From contig NC_051095.1 in the NCBI RefSeq assembly GCF_901709675.1, forward strand, positions 21,453,956 to 21,517,955: a stretch of DNA of 64,000 nucleotides, in the 5' to 3' direction. Under the pieces are notes generated by a model that saw only the letters and a list, made by a program, of their open reading frames with translations, searched no databases and had not been told where the DNA came from. The first letter of the stretch is position 1. Each line of letters starts with the position of its first letter. Positions 1 through 11,800 of this stretch are shown one piece after another. A program made the translations under genes and the position numbers. This DNA comes from Syngnathus acus. Its lineage: Eukaryota > Chordata > Actinopteri > Syngnathiformes > Syngnathidae.

Positions 1-31
1 GGTATTGAGGATAAGCCTCTCGATGCGACCG

Positions 32-351
32 TATTGGTTAGTTAGTGTTTTGCATCGCTGCCTCACAGTCAGGCGATCCATGTTTGAATCGCTTTTTAGA
101 ACATCTCTGTGCATAGTGTGTATGTTCTTCACGTGCTTGTGCGGGTTTTCTCAAAAAACATTTTGAAGATGTTAATTTTATATGTGTGACTATGGATACA
201 AATGATTTTTTATATTAACATTCATATCTATTTGTGCCCTGTGAGTGAGTGACCCAGTCTTAAACCCTGCCACTTGCCTGAAATCAGCTTGTCTAGGCTC
301 CAGTTACCTGTGACCCAAATAAGGACAAGCAGAAAATGGATGGATAGACTC
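32..351 (+). repeat. Decayed copy of a teleost dispersed repeat with tRNA-like head
   Basis: The left part has a ggttag...ctgcctcacag...tttgaatcg arrangement that resembles degenerate A-box and B-box promoter motifs of a tRNA. Next comes a segment with the ttctt-acgtgc-ttgtgcgggttttctc pattern. The right part (about 236-351) has a degenerate 'cctgaaatcagcttgtctaggctcca' type block and ends in a TGGATGGAT-like tail. The same order of blocks recurs near 39598 and 53340 in this window and, inverted, near 56271. The middle has decayed. I recognise the family as very common in fish genomes but do not assign a name from sequence alone. Confidence 0.6.
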
Positions 352-1459
352 TTGATTGCCAATGGAGGTATTGTGATACGTGATTTGGTCAGTACACCAC
401 TCAAAATAAGAATAGTAAGAACACACATCCTGGTGTTTATTCTTGTCGTGTGTGGAGTTGTCACCTAGAAAAAGAAAAAAAGGGTTAAGGTGCTAAAAAT
501 GTTGTCTTGATGAACAATTTTGTGTGTTAAGTATAATTATTCAAAACCCAAAAACTTTTTTTATGGTAACCTGTAAATAGTTTCTTTGTATATATAAATA
601 TAAATATAAAATAATTCTACACTGTCCCCCTGTATTGATTGTATGCCATAAGATTGTGGTCATTTCGTTCAGAACTTTTCTCAGTACTTGTGCGCTGTTG
701 AAAAGAAAGAGAAAGTAATTAGCATCAAAGTACTTATGACTTCAGATATGGCTGTAAATCCTGGACGACTGAATGAATCATGGCCGCACGAAATGAGCTC
801 TGAACATCTCATCAATGATCATCATGGAGCTCTTTGTTCACTGTTATGACTACACTAATGGAGTGACAGTGTAATTGAATGGAGTGGTAAGATAATAGAA
901 TGATAGAATGATAAAGTAATGGAATAGCATGGTACAGGAGCCCGCTTTTACCCAAGGGATCCCCCAGTAAAGTGTGTCAGCATGGCAGATGGGTGGTCTG
1001 CAGTAACCCCCCTCTGTCCAACACACACAGCCATGGTAATTATAAAGCATCATAATCCATCTACGGCATACAGAGGCAGAACATGGAGACTATTAGTGAG
1101 AGCATGGAAATGGCACAGTGTATAATCCTCACGACTTTGCCACCATTAGGCTCCCTGGGCCCCCAGCAAAAAAACAAAACAAAAACAGTCATTCCTCCAG
1201 TAATTTAGTTGTGCCCCCCCTTCCCACAAGCTACTTCTGTCTCATGTGAGTGGGGCAAGAAATGTTTCGCAAATTTATAGATGAGTTGATATTTGTCCTT
1301 CGCCTCCACCATGCCCACTGGCAACAGCCCCGAAAGCCTTTGAGTGTGTGTGTGTGTGTTTGTGTTAACCCATTCTGCCAAGTCTTGGCTCGGCTTTTTC
1401 TAAGCAAACTCCCAGCAAGAAGCCGCTCCCCCCTGTGTCAGTGAGGAGCTGGAAGAAAA

Positions 1460-1625
1460 GGCCTACGGGACTCCCGCCGCTCCCAGGCCCGGGCCTGGCC
1501 CTTCTTCCCGCGTGGGCCGGTCCTGGGATTTGCTGCGCGCCGGGGCCCCGCGTGGCAGCTGTGAGTGACGCTTCAATCGGCGCTCCCCAGGACACCGCAG
1601 CGCAAGGCCGCATTCCCTTTCACGC
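1460..1625. promoter_or_regulatory. CpG-dense GC-rich block (possible regulatory element)
   Basis: This short block is far richer in G+C and CpG than the flanking AT-rich sequence. It contains a perfect 16-bp palindrome (CCAGGCCCGGGCCTGG, 1483-1498) and a GTGAGT donor-like string at 1561. It could be a small CpG-island-like element such as an alternative promoter or enhancer. As a candidate ephrin exon 1 it fails: the open frame across it meets GTGAGT in phase 0, whereas exon 2 needs phase 2, and no ephrin-like residues are encoded. The regulatory role is inference from composition only. Confidence 0.25.
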
Positions 1626-4600
1626 CTCGGAAACGGCGGAGAAAGACAATTACACACATATTCAGCAACCTCCTCTCCTCAGTCTCTCCACAAGCACGCA
1701 TCTGTGATGTACAGCCATTTAGCAGATCAATGAAAAACTTCTCTCAAGTTCCTTATGTTTTGCAAATACGAATTTGCAAATTGGTTTAGCCATCCAGTCT
1801 GCCTGTCTGCAACTTGATTGAAGTTGTTCTTGTTTACTTTATCCCTTGAATTTTTCCCTGCCAAAGTAAACAGCGTAACTCAGCTCTTTCCTTTGAATGT
1901 CCCGGGATATTTAGAAAATGTAAGTAATGGAAAAACATTTGAGCCTTAAAGTGGAGTTAATGCTATCATGTATGGATTGTCCGTAAATTGAGTTTGTCTC
2001 TGGCCTGGTGGAGGAGGAGGGACTCGCCAGCCAGCAGGATTTGAGTCTCTTAATTGAATTATTTTGATTGCCGACTTGATTGATGGAGTCAGATGTGGAA
2101 CGTTTTCCGTGAGTTCTGTCCCACTAATTTGTCTTCCAATACAGCCATACCAGACAGATACAATAGGAACCTGCTATCAATCACAGCGACAACCCGGAGC
2201 GTTTTGTTTATAGAGAAATGGGCCTGCCATGAGCTCTGAGTTCCACAAACCTTCCAGACAACATAAAACCAACAATGACATCAGATAGCTGAGCACTCTA
2301 AAGTCTAATCTTCATATAATGCCACGCTAAATCCCACAGAGACCTACGGTGGGGAAAATGTTTTTTTTTGTTTGTTTTTTTTGCCCCTGTACTGTGCCTT
2401 CCTCTCATGGCCTTTAGCTCTGTGTGTGTGTGGGCGAGTGTGTGTCCTCGCATGTTGGGAGGCGCGACCAAGAATTCAAGAGTGAATGGAGATGTCACTG
2501 TCAGACACTGGCCTCCTCATGAATCCCCTCCAGGATGACCATATTGGCAGCTGTGTGTGTTGAGTGAGAATGCATGTCGGGGGGCATCAGCCCCCTGCCC
2601 CTCCTCCATAGCGCCCTCCACCCCCTCACCTCCCACGCCAAGTTCTTACAGCGGTGATTGCTGCGCAGTGGGGCACACGTCTATATTTCATCCTATTCAT
2701 ATGAGGGGAGGCTGCTTCATCCCTTGCACATGTGCTTCCCATTAGATGGGTGTTTATTCTCCCCCATGATGTGCACGGCCATGGAAGCCTCTCATCGCGC
2801 CTATATTGGAAATAGCAGAAAAGGCCTGCTAAAACAAACACAATTTCTTCAATCTTTGCAGCCAGCAGATGAAATGCACAGAGGATTTATATTGGAAGTT
2901 GTCTCTTGGATTCAGCTGTGGTCATAATGCACACTTTAATATCAAATAGGTTGGCTATTATGCGGCGCTCTCCCTGCAGTCTCATCTTCTCCTGCACTGA
3001 AAACTTTGACTACTTTTAACTGTTGTGCGCATCTGTCTCCCACTGTGAAACATGACAGGCCGCACCGCCACATCACTCCTGTGCTCTCTTCCTCTGTCTC
3101 CGAGATGAAAGCCCTTCTCTGCAGATGGTCCCTTCATGCACGCTGGGCCTGGCTCGTGTTGCTGCTTTTTCTCATTTAATCGCTGCACCTCAAACTTGTC
3201 GAGACTTTGTGTGTGCATTAAGGTCTTTTTTGAAAACTTCCTAACTATGTCTGTATTGTGGACTTTCTCCTATTCTGCCGCTGCCCTGCTCGGGATTGGA
3301 GTGGAGACGGCCGGCCCACATGTGGCCACCAAATAGAGCTGAGTGGTGGGTCTTTTGCACAATGAAATGGCAGCAGGAAGGGAAATGATTTCTCTTCTTT
3401 TGAAGGGACTGCGGCAGTCGCTTCAAAGCAGCATATCTGGCTGAGACTTTAAGCGGCCTTCCCCCCGCATTAGACGTGCGTCCCGTGATGAGCCTTTGAA
3501 GGGAGCAAGCATTCCTGGCGGCGAGATTGCGCTGCACGGGCGTCGGGGTTCGACCTCTTCAACATTGTGCCCTCCGCTCCACCGAAAGTAAACGTGTTCA
3601 CCCGAAAGCTGCAATGTGACAACGGAACAGCTGCCGTGTCACGTTTGGATGTAGCGGAAGGTGGCGTGGACGCGAGCGCTCACTTACGAGTCAGCTGTGG
3701 TCGGCTCGCAGAGATTAACATTTAAGTGCGCGCTACAGATGGCGGTAATAGCGATCGGATAGCGTTTGTAATGGAGACGACCCAGTTTGTAATGGCTTCC
3801 TAAAACAACACATGGAGCGTCTTTACGAGGCCGCAATCCGCCCGACTATTGTAGCGCAAATGAATGGTGTGAATGGGAATAGCACCATGTCAAACAAGCT
3901 ATTTATTAACACGTAGCCACGTTTCATTTTAATACCGACAGCCTGCGTCTGGCCCGCTGAGTGTTATCAGACTATAGCAGTCAGGCCGTCGCTCCCCTTT
4001 TGCATTCACTGTTAATGAGCCCAATGATGTGTGTCTGCGTGATTGCATCAGTCAATAAGGTGTTCAATAAGGCCTCTAGAAACCTACTGACAACTTAGGC
4101 ATGACTGCTGGGATAAGATCTCTAGGCAAGGGAGGTGAGAAAGATCATTTGTCTGGCATTGGGTAAGGACATGCGTAACTGTCTTTTACTATCACGACTT
4201 GAGAGTAAACAGAAAATAGACCTGTCGCTCAAATTGTCTGATAAGAGACTTGTTTTAAGACACACAAGGCAGCTGTGTATTAAAACGGTGCCCTAGTTAG
4301 TGGAACACGGGCTGGCTATCTCCCATACGCAGATTTGGCTCCATTTGTTTTATGTAGTCAGTGCAATTTATTCTTTTTTAATTTCAAATAGTTTTTTTTT
4401 TTAATTACGTCACTGCTTGAAAGGTTGCTTGTGCTTCATTAGGCTCACACTTCAAGATTTGAACACAGGCTTCTTTTATTTTGTATAGTTTGCTCTCTCT
4501 ACCAAAATAGGTTTCTTTCCACAATCAAAAATAACGAGCAAATACCCCTGCCAGTGTGATAAAAGCCGCTTCTATTATAAAGCGCACAGCATTTGATTGA

Positions 4601-6120
4601 TCTGTCCCACGCTCTTGATCCCTGGGCTTGGCTGATTAAACCTATCCATCAGCTTCTCTTATCAGCGTACTCACAGATCGACCGCAGGACACTGAACTAA
4701 ACCCCTCGTATTGTTGTTACACCGAAAAAAAGTCAAAGGCTAAGGACGGGGAAGGGAGAGGTTTGCCAGACAGAACTCTTCTCTTCAAGGCCAGAATGAA
4801 GCAAAAAAAAAAAAGTCACGACATTGTTTTAAAGAAATGCCGTCTGTTAAAAGGGGTCTTAGATAACTATCTGTCATGGGTGGCACGCTCAGCGGCGCAC
4901 ACTTAGCTGCTGCACATATTGAAATAACCTTTCAGAAGAGGTTGAACAGCAGCACTGCACATTGTGACAAGAGTGTTTCCCCTCTAGAGGGAAATCAGAA
5001 AGTGATGTTTCCTGTCCACCGTGTCAGCTCGCCACTGGTGATGTGACCCCGCACCTGCTCGCCACTCACACACACATCACACAGATAATAACGTCTCCTT
5101 CACTGACAAGCTGTCATTCCCACGGCGGTGCACGCACACGCACGTAGGTATTTGGTTGAAAAGGAGGGCAGACAGTCGGCGTTATGAATCATCGCAATGA
5201 TTTGCAAGTCAAATAGGCAGTTTCATAAGACGCGCCAGTTGTTTTTTGGAAATAAATTTGAATTTCCCATCATCCGAGTGACTGTAAAAGCAAATCCAGG
5301 CTACTAAAACCGGTATGATTGCATGTCACTTTGCTCTCATTTACTCGTGAACATCTATCGCCATCATGTTGTCAAGTAGATAAAAACATTGGTGTAAAAA
5401 GCCCGCAGATGGGCTTTTATGACTTCTAAGGGCCGTTTCGTAAAAGATAAAACGGCACGCATTGATTTCAAATCTGAAAAAACAAACAATTTCGCAAAGA
5501 TCAAGTCAGGCTCTCGCGGCAGATGACGATCATATCACAGCTTGCATCGTCGCATTCAAATCAGATAGCAGTGTCACGAGTTGACAGCTTTCTTCCCCAC
5601 AATCTAAACACTTAGTTGGAATCTGACGTTGACAGGAAATGGTTTATTGAAATCAAGTTGCAGCGCGCCTTGCGCAGGCAGGTGGGGACCTGCCAGCGAA
5701 TTTGTGGCAAGGGGGAGGCAGTGTGTGAACTTCCCCCCAAATGCTCGCCAAGAGAACTTGCCCACACGGCACATTCATTAACCTGCGAGCCTAGCTAATC
5801 TCTTAGCCGATTCATTTAGTCCTCAGAGAACTCCTGCGTATTAATATCCTCTCTGTGTGGCTACTCGTGGGATGCAAAAGGAGCGTAGCCATGGCGATGA
5901 TTGTGTCATTATTTTGCAGTCACATGAGTGATATCCCAGAGGGCTGAAGCTGGGTTGTCCAGGCCGGTTGAGAGGGACTGATTAGAATTGCAAATGTCCG
6001 CCAAGTGTTGTGTTTATTGTGTGTCTCAATATTGGAGACAATCAGGCGAATCAAAGCCCTCAGCTGGAGAGATGGGACCGAGGCACGGTGGGCCTCTCTG
6101 GTTGGCACCGTGTCCTCACT

Positions 6121-6176
6121 GCTTCCTCCCCTCCTCTCCCCTCCCCTCGCCTCCCCTCCTCTCCTCGCTGCTCCAT
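6121..6176 (+). repeat. Polypyrimidine (CT-rich) tract
   Basis: A stretch of about 56 bases is almost entirely C and T, built of CCCCTCC/CTCCC units with only rare G. It is low-complexity sequence within the inferred intron 1. Such tracts can adopt triplex (H-DNA) structures in principle. No function can be read from the sequence. Confidence 0.7.
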
Positions 6177-7282
6177 CAACTGGGCTGCGCGTGACGGCTC
6201 TGAAGTACTCGGATACAGCTGGAGAAAGACAAGGAGACGTGCGGAAAGAGCCACTAAATCTTGCGTGCTCAATCACTTGTGACGTGGCCGCCCTCTCGCG
6301 CGGCTCAGAAATATTAAACACGTTTTATGATAATGAAAGCGCCGGACATAAATATCCCGAGCAAAGTGCTCAAGAAATTTAATGTCTTGTACGTTTGCTC
6401 AGAACACAAATTTGTCATTGATTTCATCGCTTTCTGAATCATTAGAGGCATAATCATCAGCTTTTCATCAGTGGAATTTCTGTTCCACCCCACATAGGCA
6501 AGCTTGCAACAAGGAAAAGGGAGTGAGTGAGTTCACATCCAGACAGTATTAAGGACTCAGGACACCTGCATGCGGGCCTGGAAATGGATCCTATTGGCAC
6601 GGTGCCTTCATTATGCCGGGTGACAGGCGGCGGGTGCCCCAAGCAAATCACTTGTGAATGCTTCTTCCTCAATGACCGGCCATTACCTCATTATTGACTC
6701 AGTGTTTGTACAAGATTCCACCAAATCCATCTGAAAGCCATCCAGTGGTGTTATGTGAGTCAGGAAGCTGCTGTTTCGGCTCCGGCTCCTCTAATTGCCT
6801 CTGTCAGTTGCACTTTTAGAGGCCCATCCGCTCTCGTCTTGCCACTGTTGGACTTGGAAAGAACATGCGGGTCCATACTGTAAAGTCATTACTCGCGCAG
6901 GGACGGACGTGTGTGAGGGTACGTGCATGACCCTGGTAAGACCTCAGGACATACATGCTCTCTGCATGACCAGTCCCGACAGGAACGGAGCGACTCAGGT
7001 ACGGGCATGCATATTGAGCAAGTTTGACTACAAGGAAGTGACTGTTCAAAATATCTTTCATTGCACTTGTTCCGCTTAAGGCAAAGGGAAAGTTAAGGGG
7101 AAGAAATCACTCACATTTGCAGTGACTTGCGAGGCCATTGTTCGACATTTGTGCTCGACGTGATATGATCAAGAGTCAGCAGCCATGAAACATAACGCTG
7201 ACTGTAGCTTTTGTAGCTTGTGGCCTGTTTTGTGCCTTTGAGCTTGACAAGCAGCCAAGAGAGCGAGTCTTAGAATTTTCTC

Positions 7283-7283
<1 letters not shown>

Positions 7284-7354
<71 letters not shown>
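7284..7354 (+). repeat. (GT)n microsatellite, about 71 bp
   Basis: An uninterrupted GT dinucleotide run of about 35 units. Open frames reading CVCVCV or THTHTH through it are artefacts of the repeat. Confidence 0.97.
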
Positions 7355-7355
<1 letters not shown>

Positions 7356-8839
7356 AAGGAGAAAAAAGAGAACGAGAGGGAAAATTGTGTCGGATCGCAG
7401 ACGTGGCGGGCTTGCAAGTGTGTGAAAGCAAGGAGAGAGTTCATGAGGTGACATCTCATCAACTGTTTGACTTTTCTCAGTTTCCCACGGAGGCACTTTT
7501 AAGAACAATGCTGACGGGAAAACAAACCCACCCAAGAGCAACGATTCAAATGCCACAAAACATCACTGTTTGTCATTCGCCTGAATTATTGGTGGCGCCC
7601 AAGATTACAGGCAGGGGAAATACATGAGCGACTAGCCCATGTGTAGAAAATACGTATCAGCGAGCAGACTCATCCAGCTATCCATCTCCTAGTGCAATAC
7701 AATAGCCGGAATACATTAAAATAGTGCTTGTCTGAAGAGAAGGGCACACAAGATAAATATTGTATGTTCCTCCCCCTTGCTGCTGTCCCTCACATTGACA
7801 GAAGAACAATGAAAGTATTTTGAACTTTGCTCTCTGATATTTTACATCTATCTTCAATACAATGAAAACCTATTTCAGTCTGTGCACTTTGTCTTCCTTT
7901 TGTTATTAAAAGTAAAAAATTGTCTTTAGTATTCCACACTCTTTGTTATACACATTAACATATTGACAGTATATGATATCCCATAGTACCATGAACGTAA
8001 GTCATCCCCTCCACCACTTTATAAAAAAAAAAAAAAAAAAATGCAGTAAAAGTACTGTTTCGACATACTACATATTCAAGTAATAGTAACAAGTATATTG
8101 TTTCAAAACTACGCTGGCAAGGACATTTTTTCCCAAAAGTTATTTGAGTGAATGTAGCAAAGTAAATGGATAGCACCTCCCCTATACACACATCCTGTGC
8201 AAGGTGTACAGTATCGCACTGAGAGAACTGACACATTCCAAGCAGAATTTGGGAACATTAACTTCAAAATGCAGCTTTTCTCCCAATCGCCCCAAACTGT
8301 GCCTCATTATTCAGTCTAAAAGCGTGATCCCATGTGTTTAAATGAGCCATGCTGAGATAGCAGGGCAATTGTCAAAAATTGAATTTAACCGTGACTGGCT
8401 CTATTGAAGCCAAAAACAATTAAAGTTGCCAGGGCAAAGCTGTGTGTGCGTCTCTACATGAGCGTGTGTGCTTTTATTAGTACAGTGATGTGCTGATTAG
8501 GTTGCATCATTAAATGGCTGGTTGCTGAGAGATGGTTTGCTTATAATGGCGATACGGAGAAGAAAATGGCTGCTGGTTAACAGCCTATGCTGTCTGCTTG
8601 GCTTTGATAATGGTTATGATTCTTCCCCCCCAGTTTCTTCCCTCAAGTGCGAGTGAAATTCAATCTTTTTGGAGAGTGAGATGCTATTGTTCGTCTGGGA
8701 GGTCTTCCTGCTCGCTTCCCTCGTCCTCTGCTCAGTGCTGATTGCAACCTCACATGCACGTCCAGCTCTTGACTTGGGCTCTGCGGCTCTTGGTCCTTGG
8801 GGGTCTCTGTGTGACTGTCAAGAAAACCTTCTCCAAAAG

Positions 8840-8884
8840 ATCTGTCTCTGTCTCTGTCTCTGTCTGTCTGTCTCTGTCTGTCTG
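8840..8884 (+). repeat. (TCTG)n / TCTGTC compound microsatellite
   Basis: A run of TCTG and TCTGTC units ends in a short C-tract. It is a simple tetranucleotide/hexanucleotide repeat in non-coding sequence. Confidence 0.9.
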
Positions 8885-11800
8885 TCCCCCCCCCACATCC
8901 GACACGTGTGTCGGGCAGGCTAAGACAGAGCTGCTCAGACACGTTCAGGCACACATATATCTCCGAACACAGTCACACATTCAGTGGGTTCTCGCCAGGC
9001 GGGTTTTGGCAGCCACTGTAGACTGGGCCTGTGGAGAGATCTTTATGGAGCAAGCAGAGCCCATCTGTGGCTGCTCCTCGGGGATGGAAGGCAGCTGGCT
9101 GCATGTATGTGTGCGTGAGACAAAAAATGTGTGATGACCAAGCCTTATGTGTGTCGCAGAGGAATGAGGCTAAACTTGAGGAGATACATGAGATATGTGC
9201 GTGACTCAGACGCAAAAAGTGAAACGCTACGAAAAAAAATAGCGACCATATAAGAAAGCAGTCGTACGCCACTTACAGTATCAAGAAATCATTCACTCTA
9301 ACATTCAATCCAAAGGACAATTTTGAATGTTACCCAGAGAAAACCCTCACAAAAGTGAGGCAAATGTGCCATCCACTCATCCACCCTTCCGCCACACCGT
9401 AATGGCTTCAAATTTACATATCATACTTTGGCCAAAGAAATACAAATCAAACCCTTCCAATGTTATTCATTTTTGGGGTCCTAAAAGGCAGTACTGCATT
9501 ATGCAGACACTCATCATAAACTAAATAGGACAAGCCAAAATAAACATCTGGCCCCCAAGAAAGACTAAATCTGATGGCCCATTTATTTATGTTCAGAAAT
9601 TGGTAACAGCATGTTTGAAAATGTGCGGTTACATAATACATGACAATGTTCAAGTTTTTCTTTCCAATGCATTTTGGCGTTTTCCAAGCCTAGGATCTTC
9701 ACTTTTTGTTCGTAATGAAGACAGGGCAAAAATGGGCTCCATGTTTTATCTGCGTGACTGCACAATTGTTTCTTGGAAGTATTGGAGGTCAGAGGTCCCC
9801 TCTGCTCATAGGGCCGATGGATGCTAAGTGGAGACACAGCGAGCGAGCGTCTGGGCCTCTTCTCGCTGTCACCGATCCTGACGATGACGTTCAATCATGA
9901 CCGCACACAGCCCGTGTTTAACTGGCCTGCTCTTAGAGAGGGCTGGGCCCGGCTGCGAGGAAAACCGCAGAGGCCATGAGAAGAAACAGATTATGCGCCT
10001 TGGACTCCGTAATGAGTCCTGACACTCGTCTCGCTCAGCAGTCCTCTTCAGCCTGTTGGTGTACAAGCCGGTCCACTTGTTTCCTCCTCGTGGCAAGGCC
10101 ATCTGGGTGTCATCTTGTTAGCTCATTACGGCACCGTGTTAGCCCCCCGTGTGACAGTGATCGAGAGCGAGCATGTACTGAGCTTGTTTGGTGAACATGA
10201 GAAGTGTCTCTGTGTGTATGTGTGTGCACGTTAAAGCTTCTCCATGTGCGACTGTTATGAGTCACACAGAATGTGGTTTTCTCTGTGTGCCAGCCTGTTG
10301 ACTAACTCAAGAGTGTGTGTGTGTATCAGTGAGAAAAAGAAGGAGGGTGTCTGCCTTCACACGTACAAAAGAATCCCTCTGCAGGGAGATTGGGCTTCTT
10401 CTTCATTTCATTTTTGCTTTTCCATCTCTGGTCACAGCCTACCCATAATGCAGTTTGTATAGCTCATAGGTGATCCAATTCCGCTGCTGAGTGGGGTCTT
10501 GAATAGGGATCCAGTCGATCTTGCTACGCTAAACAACTCCTGAGCCAGATGGGTTTTGTTTTCTTTAATTTGAGGAGGCTTGTCTATGCCGCCTCCTTGT
10601 GCACTCCCGTGGAGGTGACTTGTTTACTGCGTTTAATGTGAGGAAATCTGTGTGTACGCTGCAGGCCGCGTGTTTATACATGCGAATGTGTGTGTGTGCG
10701 TGTAGTCGATGGGATCATCTGCCTCCATGCCAGTCTGTCACAATCCAACATTGTATTTTAGCTCTTTGTGCTCACAAGCTTGATGAGCAGCATGCTTTCT
10801 TAAGACGGTAAGTGCTAGAGAGAGACACACCTTTTGAGACTGGCAGCTCTCAGGACTTTGAAGGATCCACTCAAGCAACCCGACAGTGACAGCTTTACCA
10901 TGCATGTCTTTCTCCGTAATATGAAATGATCACACCAGTCAACAACTCTCAGTGGATCTTAACCACACATGAAGTGAGACGGTTCACATGCCACTGCTTG
11001 AATGTTTCTATTGTGTGAGCATCACTCTATCTCTGGTGGAGCTCATAACAGTCTGACAGATAATTATTTCACTTTGATTTTGAAGGAGGACAGGCTGAAC
11101 CCTGTGTACCTCATGATGAAAAAAAGGCCCTAGCCGTCACAGCGTCATTTAATCGTCATTTAATCTGGCTTTCATTTTGTACATATTACTCAACACTCAA
11201 GTTCTATACTGCAATACACAGCTGAAACGCCCCACAATCGCTTCCCGACATCGGAATGTTACGACGTTGCTCGATACATTAATCAGACGGCACAATCCGA
11301 CGCTCGCACGCTTCACGACATCGAATTGGTCTATGTAGGCCTATAGACCGGATGACGGTAACATTTCATGATCTGCCATTAAGGAAGTACATCCTCGGAA
11401 TCTATAGACTATTGATTGAAACGACACGGTCACCCTATGTGAGGGGTCTTTAGTGATAATGTGCAGGGCGAGAGTCAGAAGCCACACTGATTGTGTGTAT
11501 AATGTGAAAAAAATGGTAATTGGCTAGCAAGACTTTTCCTGGTGTGATAATTAGCACACTGATAAGGAGGAGAATGAAGTATTTTGTGATGTGGACTGCA
11601 TTTGTGTATGCGGGTTGGTTTTCACACTCTTGTGTTCATTTGAAAGGTCATTCGGCAATCCCGAAGCCATGTTGGAGAGCGTGAGAGGCTTTTTTTTTCT
11701 TTGCTGTACCTGCATCTGAGCTGTTGACTGATAATCCTCTGGATGTGTTGTGGAGAATTGATTTCTATCTATATGTGTGACATATTCCTGCTGCTGCTCA

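Noticed and set aside
1435-1707. Candidate efnb1 exon 1 with a hydrophobic, proline-rich peptide before GTGAGT
   Set aside because: The donor is in phase 0 while exon 2 needs phase 2, and the residues do not match the ephrin N-terminus.
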